DNA of 11,957 bases, taken from NCBI GenBank assembly GCA_029862935.1, contig JAOTWK010000062.1, positions 1 to 11,957 on the forward strand. The letters are read 5' to 3'. Each line of letters opens with the position of its first letter. The first letter of the stretch is position 1. Shown piece after piece: positions 1-7,514 of the stretch. The notes beneath the pieces were generated by a model that ran no database searches, was not told the origin of the DNA, and saw only the letters and a program-made list of their open reading frames with translations. The stretch is from Gemmatimonadota bacterium (GTDB lineage: Bacteria; Gemmatimonadota; Gemmatimonadetes; Gemmatimonadales; GWC2-71-9). Position numbers and translations under genes: made by a program.

Positions 1-699
1 ATCGTGGTGCCCCCGGGAGACGAACAGGCGTTCCTCACCCAGTTCGACCTCGCCGACATCCCGGGCATCGGACCCCGCTTTCAGCAACGGCTCAGATGGG
101 TCGGACTCGTTACGGTGCCGGATGCGCTCCAGCACGACATCGCAACGCTAGGCGAATGGTTTGGCGAACGGACCGGCAAATGGCTGTATCGCCGCATTCG
201 TGGAATCGACGCGACGCCGATCGAGCCACATCGGCGCTCCAAGTCCCTGAGCCGCGATGAGACATTCGCCGAAGATATCTCCGATGACGCCGCCCTCAGA
301 CGGGAGCTGCTACGGTTGGTCGATCGGGCGGCCGCCGATCTCCGCAAACACCAATGGACCGCCCGAACCATCACCGTTCGAATTAGAGATTACGACTTCC
401 GCACCAGACAGAAGAGTCGCACCCTTACCGAACCCGTCGTCGCCGACCGCATCGTCGCGACGGTGGCAACGGACCTGCTCAGGCGTCTCCGCCACGCGCG
501 GCGCGTGCCCGCAAGACTCATTGGCGTGTCGCTTTCGCAGCTGAACCATGAGGACAGTGTGGACCAGCTCTCGCTGTTCCCGGCTCCCGACGAGGCCCAG
601 TTGGAGAGCGCCCGCGACCGGGCACTGTCACGAGCGCTCGACGCGGTCCGCAACCGGTTCGGGCAAAACGCCGTCGGGCGGGCGGGAGAACACGACTAG
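1..699 (+). CDS. dinB: DNA polymerase IV (Y family), C-terminal part, cut by left edge
   Basis: This is the C-terminal portion of an error-prone translesion DNA polymerase. The reading frame is already open at base 1 and ends in TAG at 697-699, so the catalytic palm and fingers are outside the window. What remains is the thumb, with a helix-hairpin-helix of the form IPGIGPRFQQRL, then the linker with RRSKSLSRDETF, a pattern typical of Pol IV at the start of the little-finger domain, then the little finger itself. Near the end, QLSLF (565-579) matches the consensus pentapeptide by which polymerases bind the beta sliding clamp. The tail ends with ALDAVRNRFG, common in this family. ImuB-like Y-family proteins are an alternative, but the KSLSRDETF region fits Pol IV better. 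The first in-frame GTG (4-6) is inside the gene and is not a start. The gene is probably unrelated in function to the operon that follows. Confidence 0.93.
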   Translation: MVVPPGDEQAFLTQFDLADIPGIGPRFQQRLRWVGLVTVPDALQHDIATLGEWFGERTGKWLYRRIRGIDATPIEPHRRSKSLSRDETFAEDISDDAALRRELLRLVDRAAADLRKHQWTARTITVRIRDYDFRTRQKSRTLTEPVVADRIVATVATDLLRRLRHARRVPARLIGVSLSQLNHEDSVDQLSLFPAPDEAQLESARDRALSRALDAVRNRFGQNAVGRAGEHD

Positions 700-717
700 C
701 CGCCGCGGTGCACAACC

Positions 718-747
718 TGGAACTCCGGCGGGAACGGTCGGTATGTT
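718..747 (+). promoter_or_regulatory. weak candidate promoter for the operon
   Basis: TGGAAC (718-723) and TATGTT (742-747) are separated by 18 bases and lie about 40 bases before the first gene of the operon. The match to TTGACA/TATAAT is partial (about three of six and four of six bases). The assignment rests mainly on position, since this is the only gap in which an operon promoter could sit. Confidence 0.18.
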
Positions 748-774
748 CAGGGTATCCACCGCCTCACTCACCTC

Positions 775-781
775 AAGGGAG
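775..781 (+). promoter_or_regulatory. Shine-Dalgarno site that decides a CTG start
   Basis: AAGGGAG is a strong match to the anti-Shine-Dalgarno sequence. It is followed by a 5-base spacer and then CTG at 787. No ATG, GTG or TTG codon is in frame between the dinB stop and TTG at 829, which lies 47 bases beyond this site, too far to use it. The site therefore points to CTG 787 as the start of the first DUF4159 gene. Confidence 0.6.
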
Positions 782-786
782 CCATC

Positions 787-1578
787 CTGCCCCGCACCGT
801 CGTCCTCCCGATCGCGGGCCTCGCGGCTTTGGCCCTGGTAGCACCTCTTCACCGGCCTGCGGACGTGCTCCGACAGGGTGCTGTGCGCCAGGACCTCGAG
901 GACTCGCAGCGGGAGCCCGCAAACCGCGCGTTCTACTTCACCCGTGCGCAGTACACGAGCTGGGAAGGTCGGCGCTTCGGCAGCTGGGCGGTGGATTTCC
1001 CCAAAGCGGATCGACAATTCCTCATTGGGTTGCGACACCTGACCAACATCGACGCCTACGAGCAAGAACACCCGGTCCGCCTGGACGATCCGGAGCTGCG
1101 TCGGTTTCCCTTCCTGTATGCGCTCGAGGTCGGTTACATGTCCCTCACGGCACCCGAAGTCGAGGGCCTGCGTCAGTACTTGCTGGCCGGTGGATTCCTC
1201 GTGATCGACGACTTCTGGGGCTCGCGGGAATGGGACAACTTCGAGGTCGAGATACGGCGCGTGCTCCCCGAGTATGCCATCGTCGATATCGATCCGACTC
1301 ACCCGCTCCTCCGAGCGTTCTACCACATCGACGAGATTCTCCAGGTGCCGGCACGGGGGCGCGGCGTCGGCAACCGGCCGACGTGGGAGCGCGACGGATA
1401 CGTGCCGGCCCTCAAGGGAATCTTCGACGATGACGGTCGCCTCATGGTCGTCATCAACTGGAACACGGACCTCGGAGATGCCTGGGAGTGGGCCGAGGAT
1501 CCCTGGTACCCCATTCGATACTCCAACTTCGCGTACCAGTTGGGCGTAAACATGATTGTGTACGGCATGAGCCATTGA
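787..1578 (+). CDS. Exported DUF4159 protein A (probable CTG start)
   Basis: This is a DUF4159 family protein of about 263 residues, likely periplasmic, with no known biochemical function. Read from CTG 787, the N-terminus LPRTVVLPIAGLAALALVAP is a good signal peptide: one basic residue, then a hydrophobic core. The nearest conventional start, TTG 829, would delete most of that core. Family features follow in order: FPKADRQFLIGLRHLTNID, LDDPELRRFPFLY, then a YLLAGGFLVIDDF segment (acidic pair D141-D142), a D-P-T-H-P element with H172, WEW, and a C-terminal LGVNMIVYGMSH. The fold is thought to resemble class I amidotransferases, but no catalytic triad is evident. It is the first gene of the operon; the next begins 1-4 bases after its TGA. 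A paralogue lies at 7495-8334. DUF4159 elsewhere is often the C-terminal domain of BatA-like proteins; here it stands alone. Confidence 0.85.
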   Translation: MPRTVVLPIAGLAALALVAPLHRPADVLRQGAVRQDLEDSQREPANRAFYFTRAQYTSWEGRRFGSWAVDFPKADRQFLIGLRHLTNIDAYEQEHPVRLDDPELRRFPFLYALEVGYMSLTAPEVEGLRQYLLAGGFLVIDDFWGSREWDNFEVEIRRVLPEYAIVDIDPTHPLLRAFYHIDEILQVPARGRGVGNRPTWERDGYVPALKGIFDDDGRLMVVINWNTDLGDAWEWAEDPWYPIRYSNFAYQLGVNMIVYGMSH

Positions 1579-1582
1579 CGTG

Positions 1583-3871
1583 ATGCTCGAGAAACTCTTC
1601 CAGCTCCTATTCAAGTACCGGCCCGTTGTGTTCGAGCAGGGTCGACTTGGGTTCGAATCGCCGTGGCCGGTAACTCTGGTGCTCTTGCTCGGCGCCACCG
1701 CGGCCGGCATCGCACTCATGGTCTATGCACGCACGCGACAGCTCGACCGAAGAGACCGGCTCATCCTCACGTCCCTGCGGATCGCAGCATTCGCAATTCT
1801 CGCCCTCTGTCTGGCACGTCCGATCTTGGTGATCGCAACAGTGGTTCCTCAGCAAAATTTCCTTGGCATTCTCATTGACGATTCGCGCAGCATGAAGATC
1901 GCCGATCAGGGCGACCGGCCACGCAGTGACTTCGTGCTCGAACACTTCGCAGAGCAAGACGGTGCGCTGCTCCAGGCACTGTCCGAGCGCTTCAAACTCC
2001 GGTTCTTCCGATTCTCCGAAACAGTTGCTCGGTTGCAGCAGGCCGACGAGCTGACGTTCGCCGGGCGTCGTTCCGACCTGGGGCGTGCGCTCGAAACGGC
2101 CCGCCGCGAGCTGGGGGCGGTACCGCTGGCCGGGCTCGTGCTGGTCACCGACGGCGCCGACAACGCGGAGAGCTCGCTGACTGACGCCCTGCTGCAAGTC
2201 CAGGCGGCCGGCGTGCCCGTGCATACGGTTGGGCTCGGCCGCCCGCGGTTCGACAAGGACATTGCGCTCGAACGAGTCACCGTTCCCCGCACCGTTCTCG
2301 AAGGATCGTCGGTAGCGGTCGATCTCACCGTGACACACCGCGGGCTCGGCGGCGAGACGATACGGGTGACCGTCGAAGACGCCGGCCGTATCGTGGCGGC
2401 AGAGGAGGTTCGCCTCTCGCGCAACGCCGAGGCCGATCTAGTCCGCACGCACTTCGCGGCGTCCGAGCCGGGCCCGCGCCTCATTCGATTCCACGTCACT
2501 CCGGTCGACGGCGAGGTCGTTAGGGAAAACAACACCATCGAGACCCTTCTGGTCGTCGAAGATGACCGACGACGGATCCTCTACTTCGAGGGCGAGCCCC
2601 GGTTCGAGGTCAAGTTCGTCCGACGCGCGGTGGCTGACGATGAAAACCTCCGCGTCGTCGTGTTGCAGCGGACCGCTGAGGACAAGTTCTACCGCATTGA
2701 CGTCGACGATCCCGACGAGCTGTCTGCAGGGTTCCCCACAACGCGAGAGGAACTGTTCCGCTATCATGGGCTGATTCTGGGATCCGTCGAGGCGAGCTTC
2801 TTCACACACGATCAGCTGACCATGATCGCCGATTTCGTGAGCCGGCGCGGAGGTGGCATGCTGGCACTCGGTGGCCGACTCGCCTTCGCGCGCGGTGGCT
2901 ACGCCGGTACAGCCCTCGCGGAAGCACTCCCCGTCTACCTCGACTCGGAGACCAACTCGGACACCGGTGGATTCTTCGCAGAGGTCGCGGTCGAGCCGAC
3001 ATCGCTGGGCCGCGCACATCCGGTGACCCAGCTCGCGCCCTCGATGGACGCGTCGGAAGCACGCTGGAAAGATCTGCCGCCGGTCTCGATGCTCAACGCG
3101 GTGCGGGACGTCAAGCCTGGTGCCAGTACCCTGCTGCTGGGCCGAAGTGGCGAGAGCCGTGATCCGCTCGTGGTCTTGGCGTATCAGCGGTACGGACGGG
3201 GTAAGGCGTTGGCGTTTCCGGTCCAGGACTCGTGGATGTGGCAGATGCATGCGGACATCCCGCTGGAAGACCAGACCCACGAGACGTTCTGGCGCCAGCT
3301 CCTTCGGTGGCTGGTGACCGACGTGCCGAATCACGTGAGCGTGTCCGTGTCGACAGATCGCGTGGAGCGGGACGGGCTGGTGAGCGTCACGGCCGATGTA
3401 TCCGATTCAGGCTACGTCAAACTCAACGGTGCAGACGTCACCGCCACGGTCACTAGCCCAAGTGGCGCGGAACGAAGGGTCCCGATGGAGTGGACCGTCC
3501 AGCGGGACGGCGAGTACCGCGCGGCCTTTGTGGCTGACGAAGACGGGCTCTACGACGTCCACGTCGACGCCCAACACAGCGGAGTGCCGCTTGGCGGTGG
3601 CCGGTCATTCGTGCAGGCCGGGGATCTCCAATCGGAGTATTTCGGGGCAGAGATGAACGAGTCACTGCTCGAGCGGATCGCCGACGAGACCGGTGGTCGT
3701 TTCTACACGCCTGAGACGGTGAACTCGCTTCCCGAGGACGTGAGCTTCACCGAGAGCGGAACCACGGTCCAGGAGCGCCGCGACCTGTGGGACATGCCCG
3801 TGCTGTTCTTGATACTTCTCACGCTGATCGGCGTCGAGTGGGGCTATCGACGCTACCGAGGCCTGGCATGA
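1583..3871 (+). CDS. Membrane VWA protein with glutamine-amidotransferase-like domain
   Basis: This is a membrane protein of about 762 residues. Two hydrophobic segments lie near the N-terminus (about residues 28-48 and 62-88); the second contains LRIAAFAILALCLARP, the same pattern as the second segment of BatA-type proteins. A von Willebrand A domain follows (about 93-215) with MIDAS-type residues D99-x-S101-x-S103, S164-D165 where threonine is usual, and T189-D190-G191. Then come a beta-rich stretch, an amidotransferase-like alpha/beta region (about 330-450, with HGLILGS and FVSRRGGGMLALGGR) lacking a recognisable nucleophile cysteine, and a GRGKALAFPVQDSWMW segment near 540-553. A last transmembrane helix lies near 737-756. 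Most of the chain is probably periplasmic, though the topology is inferred. GTG 1580 is an alternative start directly before ATG 1583. The stop overlaps the next gene as ATGA. It resembles the gene at 10260 in domain order. Confidence 0.85.
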   Translation: MLEKLFQLLFKYRPVVFEQGRLGFESPWPVTLVLLLGATAAGIALMVYARTRQLDRRDRLILTSLRIAAFAILALCLARPILVIATVVPQQNFLGILIDDSRSMKIADQGDRPRSDFVLEHFAEQDGALLQALSERFKLRFFRFSETVARLQQADELTFAGRRSDLGRALETARRELGAVPLAGLVLVTDGADNAESSLTDALLQVQAAGVPVHTVGLGRPRFDKDIALERVTVPRTVLEGSSVAVDLTVTHRGLGGETIRVTVEDAGRIVAAEEVRLSRNAEADLVRTHFAASEPGPRLIRFHVTPVDGEVVRENNTIETLLVVEDDRRRILYFEGEPRFEVKFVRRAVADDENLRVVVLQRTAEDKFYRIDVDDPDELSAGFPTTREELFRYHGLILGSVEASFFTHDQLTMIADFVSRRGGGMLALGGRLAFARGGYAGTALAEALPVYLDSETNSDTGGFFAEVAVEPTSLGRAHPVTQLAPSMDASEARWKDLPPVSMLNAVRDVKPGASTLLLGRSGESRDPLVVLAYQRYGRGKALAFPVQDSWMWQMHADIPLEDQTHETFWRQLLRWLVTDVPNHVSVSVSTDRVERDGLVSVTADVSDSGYVKLNGADVTATVTSPSGAERRVPMEWTVQRDGEYRAAFVADEDGLYDVHVDAQHSGVPLGGGRSFVQAGDLQSEYFGAEMNESLLERIADETGGRFYTPETVNSLPEDVSFTESGTTVQERRDLWDMPVLFLILLTLIGVEWGYRRYRGLA

Positions 3872-4869
3872 CGAGACATTGCATGCGTGCCTGGCTGGTG
3901 GCACTGCTCTCGCTCGGACCCGCAAGTGGGGAAGCGCAGACGTATCTGCTCGTGGTGAGTGGCATAGGAGGAGAAGCGCAGTACCGGGCATCGTTCGACG
4001 AGTGGAGCACGACACTGCTCACGGCTGCACAGGACAGGTTGAAACTGCCCGCAGACCACATTGTCTACCTTTGCGAAGACCCCGACGTGGTCGCCGGCAG
4101 TCGCAAGTCAACCAAAGCGAACTTGGATGCCGCTGTCATGGAGATCGCGAGCCGTGCTGAGCCAGACGCGCTCGTGGTCATCGTGTTCATCGGTCATGGA
4201 AGCGCGGTTGGCGGGAGCGCCCGCATCAATCTTCCGGGTCCCGACGTCAGTGCCGAAGACATTGCCGCGTTGCTCACGCGCTTCCCCACCCAGCAACTCG
4301 TCGTGGCGAACCTCGCGAGCGCGAGCGGTGATTTCTTGCCAGTCCTTTCCGGGTCCCGCCGAACGATCATCACGGCCACCAGGTCGGGACGCGAGCGCTA
4401 TGAGACCGTCTTTGCGAGCTTCTTCGTTCGCGCCTTTGCCTCCGACGGTGCCGATACCGACAAGAACGAGCGTGTCTCTGTCCTCGAAGCGTTTGAGTTC
4501 GCGCGGCGCGAGGTGAACCGTCACTACGACACGGGGAATCGCCTCGTCACCGAGCACGCCCTGCTGGACGACAACGGGGACAGCAAGGGCAGCACGGAGC
4601 CCGACCCTCGAACTGGGGACGGTGCCATCGCCGCATCACTCTTCTTGGACAACCCACTGGCGGCGGCGGTCGCGACACTGCCCGACGACCCCGAGCTCCG
4701 CGCGCTCTACCAGGCACGGCAGCGGCTCGAACAGGCGATTGCAACTCTGCGCGCCCGCAAGGATGAGCTCGCGCCCGACATCTATGAATCGGAGCTCGAA
4801 CGCCTCGCGTTGGAGCTCGCGCGTACGAGCCGCACGATCCGAGAACGAGAGACGAGGAACCCCGAATGA
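3868..4869 (+). CDS. Exported caspase-fold (clan CD-like) protein without catalytic cysteine
   Basis: The product is 333 residues with a signal peptide (about 1-23, ending in GEAQ). The mature part begins TYLLVVSGIGGE and follows the caspase/C13 alpha/beta pattern: LVVIVFIGHGS carries the expected catalytic histidine (H110), and the next strand, QQLVVANLASASGDF, is where the cysteine should be. That site reads L149-A150-S151-A152-S153-G154, with no cysteine, so it is probably not a cysteine peptidase. Residues 196-207 (DTDKNERVSVLE) fit an EF-hand-type calcium loop, and 234-241 (DDNGDSKG) look like another acidic metal-binding turn. About 280-330 is a charged helix, likely coiled coil. The ATG overlaps the preceding stop (ATGA), and its own stop overlaps the next ATG the same way. 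ATG 3883 is a possible later start. The frame is open further upstream to 3787, but that lies within the previous gene. The role may be a binding scaffold; the function is unknown. Confidence 0.8.
   Translation: MTRHCMRAWLVALLSLGPASGEAQTYLLVVSGIGGEAQYRASFDEWSTTLLTAAQDRLKLPADHIVYLCEDPDVVAGSRKSTKANLDAAVMEIASRAEPDALVVIVFIGHGSAVGGSARINLPGPDVSAEDIAALLTRFPTQQLVVANLASASGDFLPVLSGSRRTIITATRSGRERYETVFASFFVRAFASDGADTDKNERVSVLEAFEFARREVNRHYDTGNRLVTEHALLDDNGDSKGSTEPDPRTGDGAIAASLFLDNPLAAAVATLPDDPELRALYQARQRLEQAIATLRARKDELAPDIYESELERLALELARTSRTIRERETRNPE
4854..4858 (+). promoter_or_regulatory. Shine-Dalgarno site for the TPR-peptidase gene
   Basis: GAGGA lies 7 bases before ATG 4866, inside the end of the pseudo-caspase gene. 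It supports starting the next gene at the ATGA overlap rather than further downstream. Confidence 0.55.
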
Positions 4870-7514
4870 GCATCGGACGGGTGAGAGTATTCGTCGTCGC
4901 GCTCACGGCGAGCCTCGTCGTGTTCAGCGGCACGTATGCGCAAGACGAGCTCGCGACGGCACGGACAGCCTACCTCGAGGGTCGCTACGACGACGCCATC
5001 GATGGACTCACCCGCTTGGCACGGCGACAGCCCGCTGCGAGTGACGTCGGTCGCGCGCTGGTACGCGCACTCGCAGAAGTCGGGCGGTACGACGAGGCGA
5101 ACAACGCCGCCGAACGGTTCATTGCAGCCAACCCCGATTCGCCGGAACTGTGGACGAGCTTCGGGCGCGTGCTGCTCCTCCAAGGCGCTCGCGCCAAAGC
5201 GCGGGACGCGTTTGCTCGCGCGGTGGCCGGGCGGGCGTCCGATGCCCTCACCGGCAAGCTCGAGCTTGGGCTGCTTCTCTACCACAGCGGTGACGTGGCC
5301 GCCGCGATGCGCACGTTCGACTCGTTCATCGACACCTACAATCAGAGCCGCAGCCTTTCGTCCGGAGATCTGACCGCGGTCGCCACGGCTGTTCGATACC
5401 TCGGCATCGCCAACTCCGACTTGTTCCACGACGCACTCCGTACGTACGACGAGGCCATTGCCGCGGACCCCGACAACGTCGAGGCTCGTCTCCTCGTGGG
5501 GAACTTGTTCCTCGACAAATACAACGGCTCGGACGCGAGGGAAGCCTACGACGCCATTTTGGAACGGAACGGCGATCACCCCGACGCGCTCCTGGGCCTC
5601 GCTCGAGTCAGACGGTTCGGCGGATCGCCCGAAGCCATGACACTCGTGAATCGGAGCCTCGAGACCAATCCCAACTCGACCCAGGCGCGAGTCTTCCGCG
5701 CCACGCTGCTCGTCGAGCTCGAAGACTTCGACCGTGCCACCCAGGACATCGACCACGCCTTGGGCATCGACCCGACTGACCTGGATGCGCTCGCAGTTCG
5801 CGCCGCCGTCCAGTTTCTCCGCAACGAGCGCCCGGCGTTCGATCGGACCACAACCCATGTGCTCGAGCTCAATCCGCGCTTCGGCGGTCTCTTTGTGACG
5901 CTCGCAGAGGTGAGCGCCAGAAACCGCCTGTATCAGGAAGCGGTTGGCTTCGGCACGCGTGCCGTCCAAGTCGATTCGTTGTCGTGGCGCGGGTACGCGG
6001 TGCTCGGAACCAATCAGCTGCGGGTTGGCAACATGGGTGCAGGTCGGGCAAATCTGGAAATCGCGTTCCAGGGCGATCCATTCGATGCCTGGACCAAGAA
6101 CACGCTCGACCTGCTCGATGAACTCGACCGGTTCACTACGGTTCCGACGGAGCGCTTTCACATCGTGAGCGATCGGAACGAGTCCGACGCGCTGTCGCTG
6201 TACATGACGGAGTTGGCCGAGGAGGCCTATGCCAGGCTGGCAAACAGGTACGGCTTCCGACCACACACGCCGATCCGTGTGGAGGCGTTCACGCGCCACG
6301 CCGATTTCTCCGTCCGGACCATCGGTCTCGTCGGGCTGGGCGCACTCGGCGTGAGCTTCGGGCCTGTGGTCGCAATGGACTCGCCATCGGCCCGAGACAT
6401 CGGATCTTTCAACTGGGGATCCACCCTGTGGCACGAGCTCGCCCATACGTTTCACCTGGGCTTGAGTGAACACCGAGTGCCACGGTGGCTTTCCGAGGGG
6501 CTGGCCGTCTTCGAAGAGCGACAGGCGCGCGACGGGTGGGGCGACGCGCTCGATCCAGGCTTTCTGCTCGCCTTTCGCGATGGACGGTTGCTGCCAGTGA
6601 GCGAGCTCAACAACGGGTTTGTCCGTCCCACGTTCCCGGAGCAGCTTGGGTACTCCTACTACCAGGCATCGCTCGTCTGCGAGTTCATCGAGCGGGACCA
6701 CGGCTTCACGGCGTTTCCGCGCATGCTCCGCGCGTATCGCGACGGGAAGAGTGCCAGGCAGGTCTTCCGCGACGTGCTCAGCACCGACCTGGATGAGTTC
6801 GACGAGGCATTCGAGGATTACCTTCGCGCGCGCTTCGAGCGCACCCTCGCAGTCCTCAAGCCCGTCGAGACCCCCGGTCACGGCGGCGAGCACTCGCGCG
6901 ACGCGATTCTCGCCCGTGCGCGGCAGGACCCCGACGACTTCCTGGCGCTGGTCGCGGCGGGACAGTTGCTCATCGAGGAACAGCGCTTCGACGAGGCAGA
7001 GCCAGTCCTCGTGCGGGCCAAATCGCTGTTCCCGGAATATGCGGGCGTCTCGAGTCCCTACTGGTATCTGGCGCGCCTCTTCAGGGAGCGCGGTGAGCTG
7101 GACCGCGCCGCGCGAGAGCTCGATGACTTGACTGCGCGAAATGCCAGCCACTACCGGGCGCTGCTGGCGTTGGCCACCATTCGTGACACGCTCGGGGCGA
7201 CGGCCGACGCGGCTGACGCATTGGAGCGATCGATCTACGTCTATCCGTTTGACGCTGACGTCCATCGACGGCTCGCTGAGCTGTCGGCCGAGCTCGGCAC
7301 GTGGTCACGAGCGGTTCGTGAGCGCCGTGCGGTACTCGCACTCGATCCGGTCGACAGGGCCGAGGCCCAGTATCAGCTCGCCCGAGCGTACATGGGCGCC
7401 GGCGATCGTGAGAACGCCCGGCACACGGTGCTGAGAGCACTCGAGATCGCGCCCGGGTTCGAGGCCGCCCAGGATCTGCTGTTGGAGATACACGATGCTC
7501 GATCGAATCGGTAA
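4866..7514 (+). CDS. Exported TPR protein with central HExxH metallopeptidase domain
   Basis: The product is 882 residues with a clear signal peptide (cleavage likely after A25, TYA|QDE). Residues about 27-425 are tetratricopeptide repeats, seen as recurring patterns such as AYLEGRYDDAIDGL, ALRTYDEAIAADPDN and ATQDIDHALGIDPTD. A zinc peptidase domain of the MA-like (gluzincin) kind occupies about 430-680: H523-E-L-A-H527 gives two zinc ligands and the catalytic glutamate E524, and E544 in RWLSEGLAVFEE is the expected third ligand. All key residues are present, so the enzyme is probably active. Residues about 705-880 are again TPR-like. The likely site is the periplasm, with the TPRs selecting or docking substrate proteins. 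The start ATG overlaps the preceding stop, and the last 20 bases overlap the next gene. The substrate is unknown; its neighbours in the operon are candidate partners. Confidence 0.9.
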   Translation: MSIGRVRVFVVALTASLVVFSGTYAQDELATARTAYLEGRYDDAIDGLTRLARRQPAASDVGRALVRALAEVGRYDEANNAAERFIAANPDSPELWTSFGRVLLLQGARAKARDAFARAVAGRASDALTGKLELGLLLYHSGDVAAAMRTFDSFIDTYNQSRSLSSGDLTAVATAVRYLGIANSDLFHDALRTYDEAIAADPDNVEARLLVGNLFLDKYNGSDAREAYDAILERNGDHPDALLGLARVRRFGGSPEAMTLVNRSLETNPNSTQARVFRATLLVELEDFDRATQDIDHALGIDPTDLDALAVRAAVQFLRNERPAFDRTTTHVLELNPRFGGLFVTLAEVSARNRLYQEAVGFGTRAVQVDSLSWRGYAVLGTNQLRVGNMGAGRANLEIAFQGDPFDAWTKNTLDLLDELDRFTTVPTERFHIVSDRNESDALSLYMTELAEEAYARLANRYGFRPHTPIRVEAFTRHADFSVRTIGLVGLGALGVSFGPVVAMDSPSARDIGSFNWGSTLWHELAHTFHLGLSEHRVPRWLSEGLAVFEERQARDGWGDALDPGFLLAFRDGRLLPVSELNNGFVRPTFPEQLGYSYYQASLVCEFIERDHGFTAFPRMLRAYRDGKSARQVFRDVLSTDLDEFDEAFEDYLRARFERTLAVLKPVETPGHGGEHSRDAILARARQDPDDFLALVAAGQLLIEEQRFDEAEPVLVRAKSLFPEYAGVSSPYWYLARLFRERGELDRAARELDDLTARNASHYRALLALATIRDTLGATADAADALERSIYVYPFDADVHRRLAELSAELGTWSRAVRERRAVLALDPVDRAEAQYQLARAYMGAGDRENARHTVLRALEIAPGFEAAQDLLLEIHDARSNR

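Larger units (their letters stand above)
700..786 (+). other. 87-base gap between dinB and the operon
   Basis: The only gap of note in the window lies between the dinB stop and the start of the eight-gene operon. No hairpin followed by a T-run is visible, so read-through from dinB cannot be excluded. The operon promoter would be expected here if transcription starts locally. A weak sigma-70-like pair can be drawn (TGGAAC at 718-723, TATGTT at 742-747, 18-base spacing), but neither hexamer is close to consensus. The clearest element is the ribosome binding site at 775-781. Confidence 0.5.

Noticed and set aside
705..762. Inverted match GCGGTG (705-710) / CACCGC (757-762) as a terminator for dinB.
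   Set aside because: The stem is only 6 bases with a 46-base loop and no T-run follows, so it does not look like an intrinsic terminator.
628..1719. Long minus-strand open frame spanning the dinB end and the first DUF4159 gene.
   Set aside because: It crosses three well-supported + strand coding regions and shows no domain or export signal of its own; it is a shadow of GC-rich codon use.
3787..3867. Upstream start for the pseudo-caspase gene.
   Set aside because: It lies within the VWA gene and would bury the signal peptide behind about 27 unrelated residues; ATG 3868 puts the signal peptide at the N-terminus.
4782..7265. Very long open frame on the minus strand (827 codons) opposite the TPR-peptidase gene.
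   Set aside because: It mirrors the codon bias of the + strand gene in GC-rich DNA. The translation has no recognisable domain, and the + strand gene has a signal peptide, TPRs and an intact HELAH site.
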